Below, piece after piece: positions 1 to 5,517 of a DNA stretch of 6,764 nt. Every line of letters begins with the position of its first letter. The stretch's first letter is position 1. The DNA comes from Candidatus Latescibacterota bacterium (lineage in GTDB: Bacteria > Latescibacterota > UBA2968), in assembly GCA_018650745.1 (NCBI GenBank), contig JABIFK010000377.1, positions 1 through 6,764 of the forward strand. Reading direction: 5' to 3'. Under the pieces are notes generated by a model. That model did not search any database, had not been told where the DNA came from, and saw only the letters and a list, made by a program, of their open reading frames with translations. The position numbers were made by a program, and so were the translations under genes.

Positions 1-339
1 CAATTTGTGCAAATGGTTGGAGAAAGTGGGGTGGATGACGCGCTGATTGAAAGGGTTTTCCTACGTGTGGTGAGCGACGAGAAGTCTTATGGAGATTACG
101 TTCGATTTGTGCGTGCCCTGTTGGGGGTATTGAATACGAAAGCGGCTTTGGCATGGATTACGGCCTGTGACCGCTTGGGGCAAAAGGCCGACCGCGCACT
201 TTTGAGTCGATTGGCCGAGACGCTTGTAACCCTTGTGAAGAACGCACCGCTCATTGTAGATGAAGCCCAAGCTGTGTTGGGCAAGTGGGAGTCACAATTA
301 CCGGGTGTGAGGATGAAGGCTTTTCATGCCGCACGGTAG
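1..339 (+). CDS. C-terminal part of an unrecognised helical protein
   Basis: This reading frame is open from the left edge to a TAG at 337-339, giving 112 visible residues, so the true start lies upstream. An in-frame GTG at 7 and ATG at 13 exist, but no Shine-Dalgarno sequence can be judged there. The residues look fully alpha-helical: amphipathic stretches rich in Leu, Ala, Val and charged residues, such as LAETLVTLVKNAPLIVDEAQ, and no signal peptide or membrane segment. I do not recognise the family. A helical-repeat (HEAT- or TPR-like) C-terminus is possible, but no consensus repeat is visible. It is the only plus-strand gene and converges on the minus-strand cluster, so it is probably a separate transcription unit. 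Overlapping minus-strand frames here (61-270, 96-284) look like shadows. Confidence 0.65.
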   Translation, partial: QFVQMVGESGVDDALIERVFLRVVSDEKSYGDYVRFVRALLGVLNTKAALAWITACDRLGQKADRALLSRLAETLVTLVKNAPLIVDEAQAVLGKWESQLPGVRMKAFHAAR

Positions 340-376
340 ATGAAATGTGAAACCAAATTCTTTGGGTGATAAGATA

Positions 377-392
377 TTGTTTTCGAAAACAA
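377..392. repeat. Perfect 16-bp palindrome in the convergent gap
   Basis: The sequence TTGTTTTCGAAAACAA is a perfect palindrome. Beyond one mismatch on each side the symmetry partly continues over about 369-400. It lies between the stop of the plus-strand gene (339) and the stop of the peptidase gene (441). As RNA it could form a 6-bp A/U-rich stem with a UCGA loop on either strand. No clear T-run follows on either strand, so a standard intrinsic terminator is not well supported. A protein-binding site is the alternative, although its position between two 3' ends is unusual for an operator. Confidence 0.5.
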
Positions 393-411
393 AATGTTAT
401 TTGCGTGTAAT

Positions 412-433
412 ACCCAGTTGGGGGCGACTGGGT
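412..433. terminator. Possible bidirectional terminator hairpin
   Basis: ACCCAGT at 412-418 pairs with ACTGGGT at 427-433 around an 8-nt loop, making a 7-bp stem. The hairpin begins 7 nt past the stop codon of the minus-strand peptidase gene and also lies downstream of the plus-strand gene, where a shared terminator is expected. Neither side has a real U-tract, so efficient intrinsic termination is doubtful. The call rests on position and stem only. Confidence 0.3.
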
Positions 434-440
434 GTGAGGT

Positions 441-1550
441 CTAGTTCTTGGGCAGATTTAAGACATTGTGTTGTTGCAAAATTCCAAGGGCTTGATCGAT
501 CGGTAATTCATAACGTGAGTTTCCGTCACGCCCGATAAGCGTTGTGGCTTTGAACATCGCGTTGTAAATGGATTCTTCTGTGGCATCTGCTACGGCTGTA
601 AAAACGCGGTTAATCAGGCTCTCTCTTTGGGTGAGCGTGTTGAGGATATTGGATTTTTTGCCACTGCGATATGTGGTCGAAAATGCGATGATATAATCTC
701 CACTGCCGTGACCGCCATCGGAACCTGTGCGCGCAAGACCAAATGTGGCGCGTTTGCAAATGCGATTGAGCTGGCGGTTGGAGAGGGGCAGGTCTGTGGC
801 GACAATGATCATAATGGAGCTTCCCATTTTCGAAGGTGGTTGGGGTTCGGTAGGAATGTCTGCCATTGAGACGCCCTTGAGGTGGAAACGGCCTCCGAAA
901 TTCGATTGTACCAAAACACCAACTGTGCCTGTTTCACCATCTAAATCTACGATACGAGATGACGTGCCAATGCCGCCTTTGAAGCCAAACGTGCTCATGC
1001 CTGTACCGCCACCAATTGTACCTTCTGCTACGGGACCGTCTGTGGCTGTCTCGATGCTTTGAACGGCGTGTTCTGGACGCACGTGCAATCCACCAATGTC
1101 GTTCAAATATGCGTCTGAGGTTTCACCCACAACGGGGTTGAACCACGGTATTTCTGCTCGTTCTCTAAATTGGTGTTTGACCATATAACGGACAATGCCT
1201 TCATAGGCTGTTCCTACGCTGAGCGAATTGGTGAGCAGTATGGGGGTGTGAATTTGTGCGTATTCATCTATGAGTGTGAGACCCGCCGTGGTTCCTGCGC
1301 CGTTGAACGTATGTTGTCCGGCTTCAAAGGGTTCGTCATACCAGTTGCCCTCTGGGGGGACGATTGCCGTCACCCCAGTGCGAACGGGACCTTCGCCAAT
1401 TGTGCTGGGACCTTCGCCGTCGATGAGTGTTACGTGCCCAACTTTTACACCCGGTACATCAGTTATTGCATTGTGTTCACCGGTTGGGTCACTGCCGACT
1501 GTAATGCCTGCTTCGCGTGCACGGGGGCGGTGTGTGTTGGATGGAACCAT
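441..1550 (-). CDS. P1-family aminopeptidase (DmpA/BapA type, self-cleaving)
   Basis: The 369-residue product matches the P1 family (DmpA of Ochrobactrum, BapA beta-peptidyl aminopeptidases) over its whole length; DmpA is about 375 residues. These Ntn-type hydrolases cut themselves between Gly and Ser, and the new N-terminal Ser is the nucleophile that removes N-terminal D- or L-residues or beta-amino acids from peptides and amides. Visible hallmarks are NAITDVPGVKVGH near residue 27, GAGTTAG near 84, TNSLSVGTAYEG near 107, a candidate oxyanion Tyr148 in VGETSDAYLND, Asn217 in VQSNFGG, the likely cleavage pair Gly243-Ser244 in KMGSSIMIIVATD, and Ser283/Asp285 in HGSGDYIIAFST. There is no signal peptide, so it should be cytoplasmic. 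ATG at 1550 is preferred to the upstream GTG at 1565 because AGGAG lies 6 nt before it. It is the last gene of the minus-strand cluster, 51 nt after the transporter gene. The real substrate is unknown; its link to the sugar-type neighbours is unclear. Confidence 0.93.
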   Translation of the reverse strand: MVPSNTHRPRAREAGITVGSDPTGEHNAITDVPGVKVGHVTLIDGEGPSTIGEGPVRTGVTAIVPPEGNWYDEPFEAGQHTFNGAGTTAGLTLIDEYAQIHTPILLTNSLSVGTAYEGIVRYMVKHQFRERAEIPWFNPVVGETSDAYLNDIGGLHVRPEHAVQSIETATDGPVAEGTIGGGTGMSTFGFKGGIGTSSRIVDLDGETGTVGVLVQSNFGGRFHLKGVSMADIPTEPQPPSKMGSSIMIIVATDLPLSNRQLNRICKRATFGLARTGSDGGHGSGDYIIAFSTTYRSGKKSNILNTLTQRESLINRVFTAVADATEESIYNAMFKATTLIGRDGNSRYELPIDQALGILQQHNVLNLPKN

Positions 1551-1556
1551 TTTTAA

Positions 1557-1561
1557 CTCCT
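1557..1561 (-). promoter_or_regulatory. Ribosome binding site of the P1 peptidase
   Basis: AGGAG on the minus strand sits 6 nt before the ATG at 1550. It lies inside the longer frame that begins with GTG at 1565, which decides in favour of the shorter 369-residue product. Confidence 0.8.
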
Positions 1562-1570
1562 GCACAATGG

Positions 1571-1593
1571 GTTGACGATATGTGTTGACGTCA
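1571..1593. repeat. Short direct repeat and TGACGTCA palindrome
   Basis: In the 51-nt gap between the transporter and peptidase genes, GTTGACG occurs at 1571-1577 and again at 1584-1590. The second copy overlaps the 8-bp palindrome TGACGTCA at 1586-1593. The spacing of 13 bp is just over one helical turn, so a small regulator could bind both copies. With motifs this short, chance is a real alternative. Confidence 0.3.
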
Positions 1594-1601
1594 TGAAACT
1601 G

Positions 1602-2357
1602 CTAAAAATTAAGGTGTGTCATAACTAAGCGGATTCCCAAAATAAACAGCATTGCCAGGATCAGTTTGCGAAAGCGTTCGGCATTGACCCGTTTGGATAA
1701 GGCGAACCCAATGAGCATACCAAATGCAATGCCAGGGATTGCAAGCAAAAAACCAGATAAAACAGCCGGCGTATAATTGTTGCTCAAAGCGTGGGTGATA
1801 TTGATGATGAGGGAGTTGATAATGAAATAGCCTTGCAAGTTGCTCTTAAATGTTTCTTGGGGCCACCGTTGACTGTGCGCATATAACACAGACGCTGGCC
1901 CTGAACTGTTATAAGCCCCCCCGCAAATTCCAGAGACAAAACCTAACCCATATCCCCAAGCGGGGTGGTTTATTTGCGGGACCTGTGGGGTAAAAAATGC
2001 GTAGAGGGAATATCCAAAAATTAAGAAACCCAATGCGGTGAGGGTGTAGACCTCCGGGATATTGATCACGCCCCAAACGCCGAGTGGCACGCCCAATGCC
2101 CCTGCGATGAGCAGTGGTTTGGTTGCGCGCAACTGGAACGACCTTCGATACCGAATAAAGATCAACGCAATCGCAATCAAGTTGACCGATGCAACTATCG
2201 GCGCTGCCGTGCGAATGCCCAACATTGGAATCAGCAACGGCAGTGAAACAATGCCCAACCCAAATCCTGCAACAGTTTGTACAATAACCGCAAACAAAAA
2301 GATACCTACAATAATCAACTGCGATTCAATATCGATTCCCATCTCAACCCAAACCAT
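1602..2357 (-). CDS. TSUP (TauE/SafE) family membrane transporter
   Basis: The 251-residue product is an inner-membrane protein of the TSUP family, whose characterised members move small anions such as sulfite, sulfoacetate and other organosulfonates or organic acids. About seven to eight hydrophobic spans are visible, roughly at residues 13-37, 50-69, 81-98, 104-122, 134-158, 176-190, 198-220 and 229-246. The two repeat signatures of the family are QTVAGFGLGIVSLPLL near 27-42 and GFVSGICGGAYNSSGPASVLY near 139-159 (each a Gly-rich motif in the first helix of a half). The length is normal for the family. The frame stays open up to 2597, but that part overlaps the upstream oxidoreductase; ATG at 2357 has a purine-rich ribosome site directly before it and gives the family's usual N-terminus. 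An alternative ATG at 2342 is less well placed. It starts 13 nt after the oxidoreductase stop, so the two are almost surely co-transcribed and perhaps translationally coupled. Substrate and direction of transport are not readable from sequence. Confidence 0.92.
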   Translation of the reverse strand: MVWVEMGIDIESQLIIVGIFLFAVIVQTVAGFGLGIVSLPLLIPMLGIRTAAPIVASVNLIAIALIFIRYRRSFQLRATKPLLIAGALGVPLGVWGVINIPEVYTLTALGFLIFGYSLYAFFTPQVPQINHPAWGYGLGFVSGICGGAYNSSGPASVLYAHSQRWPQETFKSNLQGYFIINSLIINITHALSNNYTPAVLSGFLLAIPGIAFGMLIGFALSKRVNAERFRKLILAMLFILGIRLVMTHLNF

Positions 2358-2362
2358 CCCTT

Positions 2363-2369
2363 CCTCTCC
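2363..2369 (-). promoter_or_regulatory. Ribosome binding site of the TSUP transporter
   Basis: GGAGAGG lies 5 nt before ATG 2357 and starts one base after the TAG stop of the oxidoreductase gene. This spot favours re-initiation by ribosomes that have just finished the upstream gene, and it rejects the long 331-residue frame. Confidence 0.7.
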
Positions 2370-2370
2370 G

Positions 2371-3399
2371 CTACCAAGAAATACCCACAGGCAAATTCTT
2401 CTCAGCACTATCAATCGCGCCAAAAACCATCGCCAAACTTCGAATGTTATTGCTTCCTGTTGTCTCTGGTGTTCCACCTCGTTGCACACATTCAACAAAT
2501 TCGTGTATGATGCCTTCATGGCCACCCACACGATCGGTTGGGTCGTGCTCCGGTACTGCAGCGGGCAAACACGCCGACCGAAATCCGCCTGTTTCACTTA
2601 CGATATCTGCCTTGAAACCATCGCTGCCATCCCAAGTTAAACTGCCCTTGTCACCAATAATGCGCCAATCGCATTCCCAAGTGGTGTTGAGGCCTTCTGA
2701 GCACCAACTGCCCCGATAGGTGTAAACGACATTGTTGTTCATTTCAAAAATGGCAATAGCTGAAGCATCGTGGTCATACCAGGAACCTGGCGGGTTCCAT
2801 TCTTTGCAATACACAGAAACAGGGTCTGCACCCGTGATCAGGCGCGCGGCATCAAAGGTATGAATGGCCATATCAAGCAACAAGACGTGCTCCATCTCGT
2901 CTCTGAAACCGCCAAAGTGGGCGCCAATATAAAAATCACAATTCACCGTGGTTAGGTTACCCAAATGTCCGGCGTCTAGGAATTTACGGAGGCGCCGGAT
3001 GTTGGGATCGTAGCGTCGGTTTTGAATGATGGCATAGATCTTGTCTTTTATTTGTGCTGTCTCGAGTGCCTTTTTTGCATTGGCCATCGAATCAGCCATC
3101 GGCTTTTCACTTAAGACGTGACAATCGTGCTCAAATGCTGTGAGCGCGACTGATGTGTGCACTTCTGGAATCGTGCAATCAAACACGGCGTCAGGCGTTG
3201 TCTGTTTGAGTACCTCTGCCAAGTCGGTTCCGATGACATATTCCCCATCGCCGTATTCTTCTGACCGTGTTTTGGCGGCTTCTTCGTTGATGTCTACAAA
3301 ACCAACCAATTCCAGCTCAGGGTGTTCTTTCGCAACATTTGTCCAACGTCGGCTCATGCCGCCACACCCGACAAGAACTGCACTTACTTTCTTAGCCAT
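2371..3399 (-). CDS. Gfo/Idh/MocA family NAD(P)-dependent oxidoreductase
   Basis: The 342-residue product has the two-domain build of Gfo/Idh/MocA dehydrogenases, soluble cytoplasmic enzymes that oxidise or reduce sugars, inositols and related polyols with NAD(P). The N-terminal Rossmann fold shows VLVGCGGMSRRW (residues 9-19), then Asp36 at the end of beta-2 in GFVDIN, which favours NAD over NADP. The family's EKP signature is at 98-100 (LSEKPMADS), with the catalytic Lys99. The C-terminal domain carries LLDMAIHTFDAARLITG at 174-190, where Asp176 and His180 fit the conserved Asp/His active-site pair. Length is normal. ATG at 3399 is chosen over 3420 because GGAAGG sits 5 nt before it and the Rossmann strand then begins at once. 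It is followed after 13 nt by the TSUP transporter and preceded after 106 nt by the hydrolase gene. A second protein of this kind ends at 6539. The substrate cannot be named; a sugar, uronate or glycoside is most likely. Confidence 0.93.
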   Translation of the reverse strand: MAKKVSAVLVGCGGMSRRWTNVAKEHPELELVGFVDINEEAAKTRSEEYGDGEYVIGTDLAEVLKQTTPDAVFDCTIPEVHTSVALTAFEHDCHVLSEKPMADSMANAKKALETAQIKDKIYAIIQNRRYDPNIRRLRKFLDAGHLGNLTTVNCDFYIGAHFGGFRDEMEHVLLLDMAIHTFDAARLITGADPVSVYCKEWNPPGSWYDHDASAIAIFEMNNNVVYTYRGSWCSEGLNTTWECDWRIIGDKGSLTWDGSDGFKADIVSETGGFRSACLPAAVPEHDPTDRVGGHEGIIHEFVECVQRGGTPETTGSNNIRSLAMVFGAIDSAEKNLPVGISW

Positions 3400-3404
3400 A
3401 TTAG

Positions 3405-3410
3405 CCTTCC
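3405..3410 (-). promoter_or_regulatory. Ribosome binding site deciding the oxidoreductase start
   Basis: GGAAGG on the minus strand lies 5 nt before ATG 3399. The earlier in-frame ATG at 3420 has only an A-rich leader, so the seven extra residues are probably not translated. Confidence 0.75.
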
Positions 3411-3440
3411 GTGTAATCATTCTTTTTGAATTTGATTGGT

Positions 3441-3457
3441 GACGCGTTGGTCGCGTC
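3441..3457. other. GC-rich hairpin between hydrolase and oxidoreductase
   Basis: GACGCG at 3441-3446 and CGCGTC at 3452-3457 form a perfect 6-bp stem around a 5-nt loop in the 106-nt gap. On the minus strand no U-tract follows, so it is not a standard terminator. It could be a partial terminator or a processing or stability element that sets different levels for genes on either side. The rest of this gap shows no convincing promoter. Confidence 0.35.
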
Positions 3458-3505
3458 GCGCAAACCTTTTTGAGAACAATGCCTTCGTATCTGACCGTTC
3501 ATGAT

Positions 3506-5404
3506 TTACGACAGTTTCCAATTCTCGTCAAAGAAATCAGCAGCCTTCACACGGGCAGGATTGTCCCAAGCTTGGGTGGTGTCCAAAATTGCCCAATCGG
3601 GTAACTTTGGTGTTTGTGTTGAATTGCTTGATGCGCCATTGGGTGCAAAGGTAAAACCACTGTTGACCACAACGTATCGTTGTGGATTGAGTGGATTCGG
3701 AAAAATGAAAACTGGCACGTGGTTTTTTGCGGTGAAGTTTTGTTTGCCGACCGTAATCTGTTCTGTGTCCCATTGGATGGGAAGATCACTGTGTATTCTT
3801 TTTAGAATGGCATTGCTTTCTGGGTCGCCCCAGAGCGCCAAGTTATAATTGGTGATGTCTTGGTCAGTTATTTCATTGTCTGGTTTGACACGGGGGCGTC
3901 CCCGAAATTGCATGTCCCATTGATAGATGGCATCGGTTTGTTGGTCTGCAAGCCAACCCGTTATATTTGGATTCATGATGGGTGTGCCGGTTGGTGTGAA
4001 TATGAGAAAACGCTCCATAAATGCGTCGTCAATAGGACCTTGTAAACCGTGTTTTTTGCCCAATGAGGAATTGTCTGTTTCCGTGCAAGATGCCCAGGCG
4101 CCATTTGACTTTACGTAGTGTGTTGAAACGGCTAGGTGCTGCCCGTCAATTGTAATGCTTTCTTCATTGTCCGAATTGAGCGGACATTGTTGAAGGTCAA
4201 TGCTGAATCTCGTGATGTTTTGTGTCGTGATTTGGAGTTTACTTTTGTCAATGACGTCGGCATCGAGTTGGGCGCGTTGCCAGTGTTCTTCTAATCCGTC
4301 AATGGTAAGCCAATGCATGCGGTTGTAGCGCAATGTGTAAGTTGTGAAACGAATTTGCTCAGGGTTTTTGTTTCGTCCTTTTGCGACAACTGTTTTGAGC
4401 CAATCTTCGATCTCAATTTTAGAATCGGGGTGAAACTTGTGCCCCATCCCAGGGCCTATGACGTGAGGCAATTCAAGCCCTTCTTTGGCCATGAACTCTG
4501 CCATGATGTCTGATGCCTGCATCTGTTTGTCAATCTCACCACTATAAGCAATGGCGGGGCACTGATGTAGGTTGCCTGCGCATACGGTTGCATCATAGAG
4601 ATTCCAGAGCTTCTGTTCCCAGGTCGGTGGGTGTGGCTCTTTGGAAAACACATTTTGATAGACGGCTGTTTCAGCAAACCCAGCTCCTGCATTGGCGGCC
4701 ACCCAGATGTCGGCGTGGTGCACAGCTTGGTGCCAGGTGGCAGCACCGCCCATAGAGAACCCGCGCACACAGATGCGGTCTTCATCAATGGGGTAGTGAG
4801 TTTTTGCGTGGTCCAAAGCTTCGAACGTGTCTACCTCGCCTGCAAATTTCATGGCATTGGACCAGCGACCATAGGTGTGCAGCATAAACGTGTCGTCGGG
4901 TGTAAATTCACCGGGTTTGTTTTGTTGGTTGTGAAGGAAACGGAGTTCACTGAGTTTTCCACCCCGTCCGTGATGCCAAATGTCGAGGCGGTGTATCGTA
5001 TCTGTAGACGCGTCAAAAGACTCCGGCACAACGAGGCTGTAGGGTTGAATCGTATTGTCAAGGTCAGATAAATAACCTCGAACCATGAGTCCTGTATCTT
5101 GTGTCCAAGATGCATTGCCTTGTTTGAGTTCTTCTGCACGCGCTTGGCCTTGTGCGATGAGGTGTCCTGCAATTTCAAATTCATCTTCTTCAAAAAATAT
5201 ATCGTGGGTTAAAGCATAGTGAACTGCGTAGTAGAAAATTTGGACGTCGGGTATCAGGGCAGATAGGTCCGTCGTTTGTAGCGTTGTTTTAAGCGTATCA
5301 ATTGTTTGGCATAATTTGTCGAGTTCATCGGTTAGTGTGTTGCGTGTTTCTTGGGGGATCTCGATCCCTTGTCCTGGTGCGAATCTCTGTGGTTGGGTCG
5401 GCAT
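3506..5404 (-). CDS. Prolyl-oligopeptidase-like alpha/beta hydrolase with long C-terminal region
   Basis: The 632-residue product has three parts. Residues 1-120 are mainly helical and contain a run of acidic residues (FFEEDEFE). Residues about 120-345 form an alpha/beta hydrolase core with the nucleophile elbow GFSMGG (215-220, Ser217), a candidate acid Asp292 in SGEIDKQ, and His322 in GMGHKFHP, together a plausible Ser-Asp-His triad of the S9/esterase clan. HHGRGG at 144-149 is a likely oxyanion-loop motif. Residues about 350-632 look beta-rich, with conserved-looking blocks such as YNRMHWLTIDGLEEHW, HGLQGPIDDAFM, NLALWGDPESN, PNPLNPQRYVVVNSGF and FFDENW. I know similar blocks from uncharacterised S9-like proteins of planctomycete/poribacterial type, but no function is assigned to them. 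No signal peptide or membrane span is seen, so the enzyme is probably cytoplasmic. ATG at 5404 is preferred; the frame could reach TTG 5455, which has no ribosome site. Esterase or deacylase activity is as likely as peptidase. Confidence 0.85.
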   Translation of the reverse strand: MPTQPQRFAPGQGIEIPQETRNTLTDELDKLCQTIDTLKTTLQTTDLSALIPDVQIFYYAVHYALTHDIFFEEDEFEIAGHLIAQGQARAEELKQGNASWTQDTGLMVRGYLSDLDNTIQPYSLVVPESFDASTDTIHRLDIWHHGRGGKLSELRFLHNQQNKPGEFTPDDTFMLHTYGRWSNAMKFAGEVDTFEALDHAKTHYPIDEDRICVRGFSMGGAATWHQAVHHADIWVAANAGAGFAETAVYQNVFSKEPHPPTWEQKLWNLYDATVCAGNLHQCPAIAYSGEIDKQMQASDIMAEFMAKEGLELPHVIGPGMGHKFHPDSKIEIEDWLKTVVAKGRNKNPEQIRFTTYTLRYNRMHWLTIDGLEEHWQRAQLDADVIDKSKLQITTQNITRFSIDLQQCPLNSDNEESITIDGQHLAVSTHYVKSNGAWASCTETDNSSLGKKHGLQGPIDDAFMERFLIFTPTGTPIMNPNITGWLADQQTDAIYQWDMQFRGRPRVKPDNEITDQDITNYNLALWGDPESNAILKRIHSDLPIQWDTEQITVGKQNFTAKNHVPVFIFPNPLNPQRYVVVNSGFTFAPNGASSNSTQTPKLPDWAILDTTQAWDNPARVKAADFFDENWKLS

Positions 5405-5414
5405 TTTAGATGGG

Positions 5415-5421
5415 TTTCCTT
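5415..5421 (-). promoter_or_regulatory. Probable ribosome binding site of the hydrolase
   Basis: AAGGAAA lies 10 nt before ATG 5404. The spacing is longer than for the other genes in the cluster, so initiation may be weaker, but no better start with a ribosome site is present between here and 5455. Confidence 0.5.
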
Positions 5422-5482
5422 GGTAAGTGTTCGGCAAGGCTCGGTGTGTGACCAAAGGGCAGTCACGCAGAATACACCTTTA

Positions 5483-5488
5483 ATTATA
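5483..5488 (-). promoter_or_regulatory. Possible internal promoter (-10 box TATAAT)
   Basis: The 113-nt gap before the hydrolase gene contains a perfect TATAAT on the minus strand in an A/T-rich patch, 78 nt before ATG 5404. The region 16-18 bp upstream, about 5505-5512, is T-rich but matches the -35 consensus poorly. It could give the hydrolase, oxidoreductase, transporter and peptidase genes their own transcript. A chance match in A/T-rich sequence is quite possible. The same gap also holds a 5-bp inverted repeat, GTGAC/GTCAC, at 5448-5466. Confidence 0.35.
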
Positions 5489-5517
5489 AATAGATCCGTG
5501 GGAGATAAAGAGAAACA

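Noticed and set aside
347..538. 63-codon plus-strand open frame
   Set aside because: It overlaps the 3' end of the peptidase gene, is Arg/Ser-rich and matches nothing recognisable.
1170..1575. Plus-strand frames of 101 and 128 codons
   Set aside because: They are antisense to the N-terminal half of the P1 peptidase and are Cys- or Pro-rich shadows.
2358..2597. N-terminal extension of the TSUP frame by 80 codons
   Set aside because: It overlaps the oxidoreductase coding region in another frame, shows no signal or membrane character fitting the transporter, and a good ribosome site precedes ATG 2357.
2062..2640. 192-codon plus-strand open frame
   Set aside because: It lies antisense to the TSUP gene and the end of the oxidoreductase gene, both of which have clear family motifs. 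Its product is low-complexity and rich in Ile, Thr, Asn and Pro, as expected of a shadow frame.
4631..5071. 146-codon plus-strand frame, and the minus-strand frames at 4456-4788 and 4849-5193
   Set aside because: All overlap the hydrolase gene, whose frame carries the catalytic motifs. None has a family signature of its own.
5448..5466. GTGAC/GTCAC inverted repeat as a terminator after the UxuA-like gene
   Set aside because: The stem is only 5 bp with a 9-nt loop and no U-tract, so chance explains it well.
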